Origin: Microbacterium testaceum
GTDB taxonomy: Bacteria; Actinomycetota; Actinomycetes; Actinomycetales; Microbacteriaceae
Assembly (NCBI RefSeq): GCF_020781835.1
Contig: NZ_JAJGNJ010000003.1
Span: forward strand, 248,001-312,000
Length of the DNA stretch: 64,000 nt
Reading direction: 5' to 3'
Shown here piece after piece: positions 54,333 to 63,461 of the stretch (positions are counted from its first letter, which is position 1; every line of letters begins with the position of its first letter). The translations under genes and the position numbers were made by a program. The notes beneath the pieces are model-generated. The model saw only the letters and a list, made by a program, of their open reading frames with translations. It was not told the origin of the DNA and made no database searches.

Positions 54333-54340
54333 GTCGAACC

Positions 54341-54649
54341 TCAGAGCTTGATCTCGATGTTGACATCGGCCGGGAGGTCGAGACGCATCAGCGAGTCGAC
54401 GGCCTTGGGCGTCGGGTCGATGATGTCGATGAGGCGCTTGTGGGTGCGCATCTCGAAGTGCTCGCGGCTGTCCTTGTACTTGTGGGGCGACCGGATGACG
54501 CACACGACGTTCTTCTCGGTCGGCAGGGGAACCGGGCCCACCACGGTGGCGCCGGCACGGGTCACGGTGTCGACGATCTTGCGCGCGGACGAGTCCAGTC
54601 CGGCGTGGTCGTACGACTTCAGGCGAATGCGGATCTTCTGTCCCGCCAT
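54341..54649 (-). CDS. rpsJ: 30S ribosomal protein S10
   Basis: A 102-residue S10 ([34 protein letters not shown]), first gene of the S10 operon. S10 (NusE) also acts in antitermination. The leader in front is about 300 bases long. Confidence 0.98.
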   Translation of the reverse strand: MAGQKIRIRLKSYDHAGLDSSARKIVDTVTRAGATVVGPVPLPTEKNVVCVIRSPHKYKDSREHFEMRTHKRLIDIIDPTPKAVDSLMRLDLPADVNIEIKL

Positions 54650-54952
54650 TGTCTGCTCACTCTCTTTCTCGCGTCTTACCCGACCAAGGGCATCGGACGC
54701 ACGGTGGCGCTCTCGCGCCCTGGCACTTCCCCTCGCTTGCGCGAGAGATGCTGCACCGCTGTTCAGCTGTCAAACCGGATGCCATGGCATCCGGCCCGCC
54801 CCTCGCACGCACGCGTGCGAATCCGGTGAAGGAAGAGGGGGTTCGGTGTGTGTTCTGCTGCCCGCGGCCCAGGACCCTGCGCTCACGCGCCGCCTGTGCA
54901 CTGCCCTGGCAGTGATCCTGGCGCGCGCTCAGCGCACGCCGGAATGTGGAAC
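54650..54952 (-). promoter_or_regulatory. Long leader of the S10 operon
   Basis: About 300 bases between the predicted transcription start and rpsJ, without a gene. It contains a perfect 20-base palindrome (CCGGATGCCATGGCATCCGG, 54775-54794), a smaller GGCGC/GCGCC hairpin near 54706-54719, and a TTGACA word (complement of 54768-54773) with no fitting -10. S10 leaders in other bacteria carry autoregulatory structures; whether this one does is unknown. Confidence 0.55.
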
Positions 54953-54958
54953 CTGGAT

Positions 54959-54987
54959 AGTCTACGGGCCACTCGGGCGTGTCGCAA
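54959..54987 (-). promoter_or_regulatory. Main S10-operon promoter
   Basis: On the minus strand TTGCGA (complement of 54982-54987), a 17-base spacer and TAGACT (complement of 54959-54964) make the best promoter in the gap. It lies downstream of the antitoxin gene's terminator, so the ribosomal cluster is transcribed independently. Confidence 0.7.
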
Positions 54988-55038
54988 ACCCGGGCGTGTC
55001 GCGTGCGGCATATCCTCAGCCCTCGCCTGCACAACGCA

Positions 55039-55073
55039 ACGGCGCCGCTCCGGATTCCCGGGAGCGGCGCCGT
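55039..55073 (-). terminator. Terminator after the antitoxin-like gene
   Basis: ACGGCGCCGCTCC (55039-55051) pairs perfectly with 55061-55073, 13 bases plus inner CCGG/CCGG pairing, starting 16 bases after the stop at 55089. Confidence 0.8.
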
Positions 55074-55088
55074 GTACGAGCGGGCGCG

Positions 55089-55304
55089 TCAGGCGTTGCC
55101 GATGTTCTTGTCCACGTTCTCGCGCACCTGATCGACCTTCGCGTGGTGCTCGGCCGGGACGACCTTCTTGATCGCGTCCGCGGCGCCGTCGAGGACCTTG
55201 TCGCTGACGTCTTCGGCCTTCTCGCTCTTGAGGGCCTCCTCGATCTTGTCGCGGTTCTGGTCGAGCAGCTGCTTGCCCTTGTTGATGATGTCGTCGACTC
55301 CCAT
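55089..55304 (-). CDS. MT0933/Rv0909-like antitoxin-family protein
   Basis: A 71-residue helical protein, MGVDDIINKGKQLLDQNRDKIEEALKSEKAEDVSDKVLDGAADAIKKVVP, closely matching the MT0933-type antitoxin family. GGGAG precedes the ATG at 55304, and the longer frame upstream is not conserved. No toxin-like gene lies beside it, so it is either a solitary member, which is common for this family in Actinobacteria, or has another role. Confidence 0.8.
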   Translation of the reverse strand: MGVDDIINKGKQLLDQNRDKIEEALKSEKAEDVSDKVLDGAADAIKKVVPAEHHAKVDQVRENVDKNIGNA

Positions 55305-55533
55305 GTGCGTCTCCCTCGCTCGTCTTGGCCGCGGCGGGGCCGCGCGCTGCATCCATTCTGCCGAACGTCGTGAATGCAGGAACTTCGAAAGACGACGCTG
55401 ACCGAGGGGTCAGGATGTCATAGGGTCAACCTTCAATTGGCCCATACTCTTGCGCGTTCTGTCTTGATATCGGTCGCGCGCACGGTCAAAGCTACTGGGG
55501 AGATGTTCGAGCTGTGAGGATGATGGCGACGCA

Positions 55534-55977
55534 ATGAGGACGATGATCGCAGCGCTTGGTGCGTCAGGACTCTTGCTCATGTGCACGAGTTGCACAGCCC
55601 CTGACGAGGGCGCCACCCGATCGAACGGCGCCAGCGTCTCCTCCTCGCACGCAGCTTCGCCACGAGACTCGAATCCTGTTGAGAGCCCCATGGTCGATCT
55701 ACCCAATGAGGCGCAGCCCGTCACGCCAGAGACAGATGCGGAGTTGGCTATCGGCCCCGAAGAGGCGTATCTGGATGCTCTTCGCGAGAACTGGCAGGGA
55801 GACGGAGTCCCAGAATCGACGTGGATAGAACTCGGAAACAACGCATGCTCGGAATTCGAAGGCGGCAAGCCAGCGGATGAGATCTATGTCATGACCGAAG
55901 ACTCCGACGCGTCACGATCCAACAACGTCCTCGTGGTCACAGAAGCTCACAAGAATTTGTGTCCGCAGCTCGGCTGA
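55534..55977 (+). CDS. DUF732-like lipoprotein
   Basis: A 147-residue lipoprotein (lipobox TSC, Cys near 20) with a Ser/Pro-rich spacer and a C-terminal helical domain of the DUF732 type: AYLDALRENWQGDGV ... GNNACSEFEGGKP ... VTEAHKNLCPQ, with two cysteines spaced for a disulfide. The function of DUF732 is unknown. It opens the AT-richer exopolysaccharide region. Confidence 0.78.
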   Translation: MRTMIAALGASGLLLMCTSCTAPDEGATRSNGASVSSSHAASPRDSNPVESPMVDLPNEAQPVTPETDAELAIGPEEAYLDALRENWQGDGVPESTWIELGNNACSEFEGGKPADEIYVMTEDSDASRSNNVLVVTEAHKNLCPQLG

Positions 55978-56064
55978 CGAGTCCAGTGCCCCGCCGGCGC
56001 TCTGGCTCACACGTGTCCCACCACAAGAAGCACCTTGTTCACCGCGCACGATGAAGGACTCCGA

Positions 56065-58206
56065 ATGACTCCCCCCGCATCTCTGCCTGATGGCGCCCCT
56101 CGCGCAACTCATTCCAGACGAGGCGTACTGGCCGCCGGCGTGGCGGCCGCTGGAGGTTGGGGGGCAGGCGCGCTCATGCTGCCCTCGAAAGCGAGTGCAG
56201 TCGATACGCCCGTTTCATCAGAGGTAGTCGACCAGATCGCGATCGTGGCGACCCCTGAGAGATTCCCGGGCCTCGACCCTACGGGGGGCGCTGATTCCGC
56301 CCCCGCGCTGGAGGCTGCCATCAGGGCGTGCCCAGAAGGCGGCACCGTGATCGTTCCTGCAGGAACGTACCGGCTCGCATCGACTCTGTCGAACGAGGGG
56401 AAGAGCGTCACACTGATCGGCCACGAGGCCACGCTCGTCCGTGCGAATGCCACGGCGTCGGCTGTCCTCCTGACAGGCGCCTACGACGATCCACTCCGAG
56501 TCACATCCATCACTCCCGTGTCGGTCGAGCTGGGGGGCGGGCAACAGCCTGGCGTTCAACTTGCGATGTCCACGAGTCCCGGCTGGTCGCGCGGTGACGT
56601 TGTCAAGGTGTTCGCCGACGATGAGATTCCTGAGGTGAGACAGGATTCCACCAACAAGTCGCGGGTCGGGGAATTCATGGTCGTCGACCGCGTGTCTGGC
56701 AACTCGGCGATCCTCGTCGGCTCCCTGAACGCGACGTACTCGACGAACATCCGAGCAGCCCGCCTACGCGATATTCCCGTGCGCTTCGAAGGCTTCCGGA
56801 TCGACACGGATCCTGCGGGGCTGTCGGCCGCGTGGGGCGGAACCACGATTGTTGTCTCTGCACTCATGCGGCCTGTTATCCGCGACGTGCACGTGCGCGT
56901 CGCTACCGCGACGGCCATCTTGATGCGCGGGTGCTACGCATACGACGTCGAGAACGCACAGATCGATCGCGCAGTCGACGATCCTTCCGCCGGCCAGTTC
57001 GGTTACGGGATCCTCGATAACTCAAGCGCCTTCGGGGTTGTGCGCAACCTGCTCGCCCGACGAGTACGGCATGCCTACTCGGATGACACACCCCGCATCG
57101 CGACGAACTCGTCGGTGGTGCTGTATGGAGCTACCTACGGGACGCGGATCATCGACTCGGTATGCCATGGCGCATCGGCTGCGGCGTTCGACACACATTC
57201 CTGCTCCGAGTTCGTGACTTTCGACAACTGCATCGCGGTCGACTGCCGTGAGGGTTTTTCACTCCGAGGACGCAGACACGCGGTGAAGAGTTGCAGCGCC
57301 ATCCGATGCACGAGCGGCGCGCAGGTGATCACGGAGTCGAGCGGCGCCGACGCCTCCTGGGGGCACCGCATCACCGACTTCCATGGGGAGGGTCTCACCG
57401 GGACCGGCATCCGAATCATCCCGCGAACGTCGTCCTCGCATTCTCAGTACAACCGTCGGGAGACGCGGGAGGTACTGCTGCGGAACATCAACCTGCGGAA
57501 CTCGGCTATGCCGTTCTTGCAGGTCAACAACGCCGTTGTCGATGCGAACGGGTTCTATGCCGCAGCGCCCGGACGAGTTGACGATGTGGCCAACGGCGCC
57601 ATCCTCAGCAACAGCTTGGTCCGAGGTCGGGACTGGACGATCGATCTGCAGAACGTCACCTCTGGGTCATCGCTGCGAGGCGTCCAGACCCGGCAAGCGG
57701 GTGAGCTGTTCGTCGACGGTATCGAGGTGCGCTGGCGGGACGGCGACGCCAGCCGCGTGCAGGCCGTAGCCGTAGGGGAATCGTCCGTCACGGTCAGCAT
57801 CCGGAACGCCCGTCTCAGCGAACCACTCTCGACGCCATCGGTGGGGTTTGCACGGGGGTCGACGATCGACTGGACCTCGAAGACCCAGGCTTCCCGCTTC
57901 ATCACCCGCCGCCAAGACGAGGTGAGCAACAGCGAGACGGTTCGCCTCATCTACCGCGCCGGGGACCCGCAGATCGTCCTCATGTGCATCGTGACCGATG
58001 GACGGACCGTGCCTGCGCTGGTGGCAAGCGCGGTCCCCGGACAGATCCTTTACGTCGTGAATTCCGGCGAGAGCAGCGCCACGGTCACGGTCCGCCACGG
58101 AGCGGCGTACTTGACGAGTCTGCGGGGCGCGGCGAATCGTCGGATGTCGCCGAACAGCATGATGTCCCTCGTTTGGACAGGGACGATCTGGCAGCAACTC
58201 GCCTGA
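56065..58206 (+). CDS. Tat-exported right-handed beta-helix protein (pectate-lyase superfamily-like)
   Basis: A 713-residue protein with a twin-arginine signal (SRRGVLAAG then a hydrophobic stretch and a SKASA cleavage region). The long repeating body is read as a right-handed beta-helix: the start resembles pectate-lyase-superfamily proteins (GLDPTGGADSAPALEAAIRACPEGGTVIVPAGTYRL). Such exported enzymes modify or cleave polysaccharides, or act like tailspikes. AAGGA precedes ATG 56065; a TTG ten codons earlier is less likely. As a neighbour of EPS glycosyltransferases it may trim the exported polymer. Catalytic residues are not assigned. Confidence 0.82.
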   Translation: MTPPASLPDGAPRATHSRRGVLAAGVAAAGGWGAGALMLPSKASAVDTPVSSEVVDQIAIVATPERFPGLDPTGGADSAPALEAAIRACPEGGTVIVPAGTYRLASTLSNEGKSVTLIGHEATLVRANATASAVLLTGAYDDPLRVTSITPVSVELGGGQQPGVQLAMSTSPGWSRGDVVKVFADDEIPEVRQDSTNKSRVGEFMVVDRVSGNSAILVGSLNATYSTNIRAARLRDIPVRFEGFRIDTDPAGLSAAWGGTTIVVSALMRPVIRDVHVRVATATAILMRGCYAYDVENAQIDRAVDDPSAGQFGYGILDNSSAFGVVRNLLARRVRHAYSDDTPRIATNSSVVLYGATYGTRIIDSVCHGASAAAFDTHSCSEFVTFDNCIAVDCREGFSLRGRRHAVKSCSAIRCTSGAQVITESSGADASWGHRITDFHGEGLTGTGIRIIPRTSSSHSQYNRRETREVLLRNINLRNSAMPFLQVNNAVVDANGFYAAAPGRVDDVANGAILSNSLVRGRDWTIDLQNVTSGSSLRGVQTRQAGELFVDGIEVRWRDGDASRVQAVAVGESSVTVSIRNARLSEPLSTPSVGFARGSTIDWTSKTQASRFITRRQDEVSNSETVRLIYRAGDPQIVLMCIVTDGRTVPALVASAVPGQILYVVNSGESSATVTVRHGAAYLTSLRGAANRRMSPNSMMSLVWTGTIWQQLA

Positions 58207-58237
58207 ACCGCAATCGTCCGGTGACTACAGTGAACTG

Positions 58238-59290
58238 GTGACCAGCATTCGCCGCGCACAACCGCACGCTCGCAGCATCGATGTCCTCATGCGCCCTTCG
58301 AAGGGCACCAACTCACGCGCGCCGATATACGCCCTGGTCTCTGCTCTGCCCGCAGACATTCGCATCCGGAAGTTCTCCTGGAAACGAGCCCTCCTTGGCC
58401 GGTGGGATGTGATCCACCTGCACTGGCCAGAATCGACTATTCGCGCCTCCACTCGATGGCGCCGTTGGGCGAAGTACACGCTGTTCACGCTGCTCCTGTT
58501 CCGGATCAAGCTGTTCGGAAAGCCCGCGGTGTGGACCGTGCACAACGAATCCCCGCACGAACGCGGCACCTCGGTCGAGTCACGTCTTCTGACGTGGTGG
58601 GAACAGCTCACGACTCGACGCATATATCTCTATCCGTCGGTGACGCCCGATGAAGAAGGAGCGGTCTTCATCCCGTTTGGCGACTACAGCCACGTCGCAG
58701 ACCAACTGCGCCATCGGCTCGACGTCGACCGCGACCCTCACCGCATGCTCCTATTCGGCCTCCTCCGGCCCTACAAAGGAATCGAACAGCTGCTGGACGC
58801 GTTCGAGGAGGTTCACCGCGCCGACGCACGGACGAGCTTGGCTATCATGGGCCGTCCGACCGATCCCGACTACGGACGAGCCGTTCATGAGCTGGCCGCG
58901 GCAGCAGCCGGCGGTGTCGAGTTCCGGGCCGAACTGCTGGAGTACGAGGAGCTCGTGCGCGAGATCGGACGAAGCGGATTCGTGGTGCTCCCCTACCGCC
59001 GCATGTACAACTCTGGCGCAGCACTCCTGGCATTGAGCTGCGGTACTCCGATCCTGGTCCCGTCGTCGCAAACCATGGACGACCTGCGATCCGAATCCGG
59101 CCCCGAGTGGGTTCGGACATACGATGGAGAACTCACCCCGGAGATCCTCGAAGACGCCGTACGACATTTCCAGTCCTCGGAGCGTCTACGCCGAGGCAGG
59201 GAGGCGCTGCCGCTTCGTTCCTGGTCAGCGGTCGGCGATCAGTACGGGCACCTCTACCGCGAGATATTCTCGTCTTCGACTTCTCGCTAA
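58238..59290 (+). CDS. GT-B glycosyltransferase of the EPS cluster
   Basis: A 350-residue GT-B enzyme. The N-terminal half carries WDVIHLHWPEST and AVWTVHNESPH; the donor half has LLFGLLRPYKGIEQLLDAF and NSGAALLALSCGTPILVPSS. TACAGT at 58226-58231 lies 6 bases before GTG 58238, supporting the start and a leaderless message. It converges with the pyruvyl transferase gene; their ends overlap by four bases. The acceptor and sugar are unknown. Confidence 0.85.
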   Translation: MTSIRRAQPHARSIDVLMRPSKGTNSRAPIYALVSALPADIRIRKFSWKRALLGRWDVIHLHWPESTIRASTRWRRWAKYTLFTLLLFRIKLFGKPAVWTVHNESPHERGTSVESRLLTWWEQLTTRRIYLYPSVTPDEEGAVFIPFGDYSHVADQLRHRLDVDRDPHRMLLFGLLRPYKGIEQLLDAFEEVHRADARTSLAIMGRPTDPDYGRAVHELAAAAAGGVEFRAELLEYEELVREIGRSGFVVLPYRRMYNSGAALLALSCGTPILVPSSQTMDDLRSESGPEWVRTYDGELTPEILEDAVRHFQSSERLRRGREALPLRSWSAVGDQYGHLYREIFSSSTSR

Positions 59291-60336
59291 GACCTGACGA
59301 GCGCAGAGCGCACGCGACGGCCAAGTTCCTCCAGACGGTCACGCGCCGTCGCGGCGGCACCCGTGAGCGCATCGCGACGGTCAGCGATCACATTCGCGCG
59401 GTCGACGATAGCGTCCGCGTCGAGCTTGCGGAAATCGAAGGAGACATCATCGATTCCGGCCGCGGCGAAGGTGCGGTCGAGCTTCTCTGACGGACCGCTG
59501 GTCGCGCCGACGGGCGCGGCGCCCTCCGTCAGCCCGATGACGAGGGCGTGAAGACGGTCGCTCACGACTACCTCCGTCCTCGCGTAGATGTCCCGGACAA
59601 CGCGCTCGAATTCATTGTGTGGCCCGCCCGACCACGGAGACAGAAACTCGGCTCCGACGGCGTCAGCGATCATTTGCGACCGTTCCCTGTCCCGAACCAC
59701 CTGGTTGATGACGACAGGACGCAAACCTCGTCGAGAGCTGAGGAGGCTGATTGCCTCCAGAAATGCCGGCGTGGGCTCGGGACGGTCACCCCTCATGGTG
59801 ACGACGAGAAGGTCGCGCTCGGCCGCCTTCCCCGACGCCTTCAAGGCGAAGGCCCAGTCGGGCGTGACCTCGCCTGTCCCCGCGTAGTCGCGGCTAGGCA
59901 GGTCGCGCCACGTGGCAACCTTACTCAGGCGGGAGACGATGGCGATCTGCCAAGGAAACGAGCCGTGGGGCACACGAAAAGCCATGCCGGTCTGGACCGG
60001 CACGCCCCCACGCGCGCGAACCAGCAGTGCTGTGGGAATGTCAGCGAACGCGATCTTGGTGCGCCTGCCATTCAGCTGCACTTCGCCCGCGTTGGTGACG
60101 AATGCGATGGGCGCAGTCAATCCTGCTCGAACGGCGGCACGCTGCCACGCGGACCGCGACGTATAGACGTGGTCGGCCCCGCGCAGCCCCAGCCCTGCGG
60201 CGTAATCGGAAACTCCGGGACCCACGAGAATGTGACGTTCCAGCTGGGGGTCCAGGAACGCGTCGAGCATTGCTCGTCGCAGGACGGAGTCACCCAGGTT
60301 GTCGGCTTGCCCGTGGGCAGCGATGAAGGCCTTCAT
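59287..60336 (-). CDS. Polysaccharide pyruvyl transferase family protein
   Basis: A 349-residue protein beginning MKAFIAAHGQADNLGDSVLRRAML, with SDRLHALVIGLTEGAAPV near the C-terminus, both typical of the pyruvyl transferase family (CsaB/WcaK type). It would add a ketal-linked pyruvate to a sugar of the polymer, giving negative charge. AGGAGG lies before ATG 60336. It overlaps the upstream GT2 gene by four bases. Confidence 0.88.
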   Translation of the reverse strand: MKAFIAAHGQADNLGDSVLRRAMLDAFLDPQLERHILVGPGVSDYAAGLGLRGADHVYTSRSAWQRAAVRAGLTAPIAFVTNAGEVQLNGRRTKIAFADIPTALLVRARGGVPVQTGMAFRVPHGSFPWQIAIVSRLSKVATWRDLPSRDYAGTGEVTPDWAFALKASGKAAERDLLVVTMRGDRPEPTPAFLEAISLLSSRRGLRPVVINQVVRDRERSQMIADAVGAEFLSPWSGGPHNEFERVVRDIYARTEVVVSDRLHALVIGLTEGAAPVGATSGPSEKLDRTFAAAGIDDVSFDFRKLDADAIVDRANVIADRRDALTGAAATARDRLEELGRRVRSALVRS

Positions 60337-61238
60337 GATTGATCCTCCTGAGGGCGTCTGTACTCGATCACGACATGACCCCGTGCTGCATCGAGGATCC
60401 CCCATCCCCTCATCCAGGTGTTGAGCGAGGAGCTATTCGCCCGCACCCTGCGCACCCTGTCTGACACCAGGCGAATTCCGCCCACGGCCACACGGGCCAG
60501 GCCTTCGACCCACGCCCTCGCTCGTTTTCCGTCTTCGACGAGCAAGCGACCGCGGACATTCCCCGTGCGACGCGCGCGTTGCCGCAGCCAGGCGAGAGTC
60601 ATTCTGCTGAGCGGCACGTCTTCGTAGACGATCGCCTCGTCGCACCAGACGATCTTCCCGCCGGCGTTATGGATGCGATGGAACAGTTGCGAATCGCTGC
60701 CCCCGCTCGCCGAGAACCGCTCGTCGAACCGCGGGAGACTCAGGGCATCGATCGAGGACCGTCGCGCGAGGACGTTGTTCGTCGCTGCCTGATCGAACCT
60801 TGTGCCCGTGGTGTATCGCGCGCGGCTGAAGAAATTGCCAGCGTGGACCCAATCCGGAGTCTCCGGGGGGAAGACAGAGACCACGGGGCCCCACACGACA
60901 TCCGCCTCCATGTCAGCCATGCACTTCCGCAACGTCGCGAGCCATGTCGGCGCCGGGTATTCGTCGTCGTCGATGAAGGCGACCAGCGGCTCGAAGCATC
61001 GTTCGAGCGCCGCGTTGCGCGCAGCGACGATCCCGGGGGTGGGTTCCCGGATGTACTCGAGGTCGAGGGATGTCGATGCCGCCACAAACTCTGCGGTGCC
61101 GTCCGGGTCATTGTCGACGAGGTAAACGCGATAGGGCCCCGCATCAATCTGCCCCTCTAACGCATCCAGGAGCGCTCGCAACTGATCAGGCCGCTGATAT
61201 GTGGCGACGCAGATCGCGACGGCATCAGACGTGGTCAA
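60333..61238 (-). CDS. GT2-family glycosyltransferase
   Basis: A 301-residue GT-A enzyme: AICVATYQRPDQLRALLDAL, VYLVDNDPDG, and LVAFIDDDEYPAP carry the nucleotide- and metal-binding aspartates. I place the start at TTG 61238 (MTTSDAVAICV); this gives a family-typical N-terminus and a 14-base overlap with the upstream gene, but the ribosome binding site is weak. It probably adds one sugar to the repeat unit. Confidence 0.82.
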   Translation of the reverse strand: MTTSDAVAICVATYQRPDQLRALLDALEGQIDAGPYRVYLVDNDPDGTAEFVAASTSLDLEYIREPTPGIVAARNAALERCFEPLVAFIDDDEYPAPTWLATLRKCMADMEADVVWGPVVSVFPPETPDWVHAGNFFSRARYTTGTRFDQAATNNVLARRSSIDALSLPRFDERFSASGGSDSQLFHRIHNAGGKIVWCDEAIVYEDVPLSRMTLAWLRQRARRTGNVRGRLLVEDGKRARAWVEGLARVAVGGIRLVSDRVRRVRANSSSLNTWMRGWGILDAARGHVVIEYRRPQEDQS

Positions 61239-62340
61239 CGCCGAGCCTATCCAGGAGACCGACGGCCTTGAATCGCCACGTTGTAGCCGGCGGGATGGTT
61301 GTCGACTCCCGCGGGACCCGGCTGCCGCGGGCGATGATGGCGGCGAAGACCGCCTCCTGCTCCTCGCGGCTAGCCACGCGGACGCCATCGAGGCCGCGGT
61401 CGTTCGCCCCGAGAACCGGGGTCGTGATCACGGGGAGACCGGCCGCGCGATACTCATAGGTCTTGATGACATCGCCCCCAACCTCACCCTCGCCGACGCG
61501 GTGGGGAACCCACCCGATGTCGAACGTCTGCAGCAGAGCCGGGACACGATCGTAGTGAACGTCGCCCAGGAGACGGATGTTGGGCTGCGAGCGCAGCGGT
61601 GCATCGTACTCCCGATCAAGAATGGGTCCCGCAAAGACGAAGGACACGTCGGGGAATGCCGCCGCAGTCCGCAACACGAGCTCAAGGTCGACGCGCTTGC
61701 CGATCTTGCCGACGTATCCGACGGTGATCGGGCCGGACGCAAGCGAGTCAACCGGGAACCTGTCGGGGTCGCATCCGTTCGTCACGAGCTGCGCGTCCGA
61801 CCTTCCGAATGCCTGCGCCGTCGCCAGCGTCGCCTCGGAGTTCGCCGTGACGATGTCCACCCTGTCGAAAAGACGCTGATAAGCAAGCCTGACCTCGCTG
61901 CGGATGACGTCGAACGCGTAGTGATTCGTCCAGTCGTCGAGCATGTCGAATGCGACCTTGCGATCTCGGCTCGCAACGGCGTCCCAGACGTTCGACACGC
62001 TGACGAAGGGGTTCCAGATGACTACGGGGACCGAGGACTGCAGATCCTCGCCGCTATAAGAGTCGCGTGATGTCCACCACCATCGCTGCCGCGGGCCCTT
62101 CGTCGGGATACGCCAACTCCAGCTGTCCAGCGAACGCGTGTTCCCCGCAAGGGTCCCCGGCTTCCGGAATGGACGGAGAGCCTGCGGCTCAGGTCGAGAG
62201 CGCACGACGACGGGTCCACGACCATCGAGGAGTCGGCCGAACCACTCGATGAAGTGACCGTCCCGGGTGCGGTACCCCTCGTTCGACAGCTTTCGCTGTC
62301 CGTGCATAGGGAATGTCGTCAGACTCTGCTCCATGGTCAT
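61225..62340 (-). CDS. GT4-like glycosyltransferase
   Basis: A 371-residue GT-B enzyme with ITVGYVGKIGKRVDLELVL, the donor-site stretch VIKTYEYRAAGLPVITTP (with the acidic residue before the loop) and VTANSEATL. The ATG overlaps the preceding gene's stop by four bases, so it is coupled. Confidence 0.85.
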   Translation of the reverse strand: MTMEQSLTTFPMHGQRKLSNEGYRTRDGHFIEWFGRLLDGRGPVVVRSRPEPQALRPFRKPGTLAGNTRSLDSWSWRIPTKGPRQRWWWTSRDSYSGEDLQSSVPVVIWNPFVSVSNVWDAVASRDRKVAFDMLDDWTNHYAFDVIRSEVRLAYQRLFDRVDIVTANSEATLATAQAFGRSDAQLVTNGCDPDRFPVDSLASGPITVGYVGKIGKRVDLELVLRTAAAFPDVSFVFAGPILDREYDAPLRSQPNIRLLGDVHYDRVPALLQTFDIGWVPHRVGEGEVGGDVIKTYEYRAAGLPVITTPVLGANDRGLDGVRVASREEQEAVFAAIIARGSRVPRESTTIPPATTWRFKAVGLLDRLGVDHV

Positions 62341-63461
62341 CTCCGCCTGATGCGATCGAGTTCGGCCTCATAGGAGGAACACACGAGACCCCAGGAATAC
62401 AGTTCGGCCGCGCGTGCGGTGACGACCGCTGAAAGACGAGCTCTCTCAGCGGGGTCGCTCAACAGCGAGTTCACGGCCTGCGCGATGTCCGTCGGACGCG
62501 GTTCGACGAATTTCGCCCCGTCGGGGGAGAGGACCTCGCGGTTGAAGACCGTATCTCGCGCCACCACGGGAGCCCCGCACGCCATGGCCTGAACGAGGGC
62601 AGGATTCGTACCTCCGACGCTGTGGCCGTGGAAGTACACGCCGCAGTGCTGCCAAAGGGCGAGGAGGAGGTCGTCATTGCGGACATGTCCGAGCCACGTC
62701 ACAGCGGCGTTATGCTCAGCGAGTTCCTTGGCCCGGTCATCGAATGGCCCGCCGTAACCCGACGAGCCGATGATGACGACGGGATGACGTTGCGCAATCG
62801 ACGCGACCGCATCGAAGAACTCACCGATGGTGTTCTCCGGAACGAAGCGTGCGACGACCAGGACGTACCGGCCGCTCTCCACGCCGGGCGGCACCGGAAG
62901 GTCTTCGGGGATGTCTCCGCCGTATGGGATGAAGGTCCCACCGCGGCGGAAGTTCTTTGTCCAGTAATCGCCTATCGCGTGGGCGTCGAATACGAGCGAG
63001 TCACCCCAGCGCGCTGTCGCGCGGGCACCCGTGTGGAAGACGGCTTTCGCGAGACGACCCCACTTCTCGCGCTCCCACTCGATGCCGTCGACGTTGACGA
63101 CGGTCGGTATGCCGCGCGCCTTGAGGAGCGGCAACCAGTAGCCGTTCGCCACGTTCATCACCAACGCGACATCAGGACGATGCCGGACGGCGTCAAGGGT
63201 GGATGTGAACCCGTAGGACAGAGTGCTCAGGGACTTCGTTTCGAATCCGCGCGTGATCCGCGACGTGACCCTCGCGTCGCTCTCGAACTCCGGCGGTGCG
63301 CTTGCGGCACCGGGGCGACCATAGACCGTTACGTCCCATTCACGTTCGGCGAGGTAGGGAGCCAGGACCCGGACAGCGGTCTCGAAGCCACCGTAGAAGC
63401 TTGGATAGCCGCGTGTACCAATGATTGCGACACGACGACGCCGGGGGGAAGAGGTCGTCAC
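62337..63461 (-). CDS. DUF1972-type glycosyltransferase (rhamnosyltransferase-like)
   Basis: A 374-residue GT-B enzyme with the characteristic DUF1972 N-terminus VAIIGTRGYPSFYGGFET and NVDGIEWEREKWG, then the donor domain with SVGGTNPALVQAMACGAPVVAR. DUF1972 enzymes often transfer rhamnose or a related sugar early in EPS repeat synthesis. GTG 63461 overlaps the preceding stop by four bases (GTGA). Confidence 0.88.
   Translation of the reverse strand: MTTSSPRRRRVAIIGTRGYPSFYGGFETAVRVLAPYLAEREWDVTVYGRPGAASAPPEFESDARVTSRITRGFETKSLSTLSYGFTSTLDAVRHRPDVALVMNVANGYWLPLLKARGIPTVVNVDGIEWEREKWGRLAKAVFHTGARATARWGDSLVFDAHAIGDYWTKNFRRGGTFIPYGGDIPEDLPVPPGVESGRYVLVVARFVPENTIGEFFDAVASIAQRHPVVIIGSSGYGGPFDDRAKELAEHNAAVTWLGHVRNDDLLLALWQHCGVYFHGHSVGGTNPALVQAMACGAPVVARDTVFNREVLSPDGAKFVEPRPTDIAQAVNSLLSDPAERARLSAVVTARAAELYSWGLVCSSYEAELDRIRRR

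Noticed and set aside
54768..54773. TTGACA word as the S10 promoter
   Set aside because: No -10 at 16-19 bases; the TTGCGA/TAGACT pair upstream is complete.
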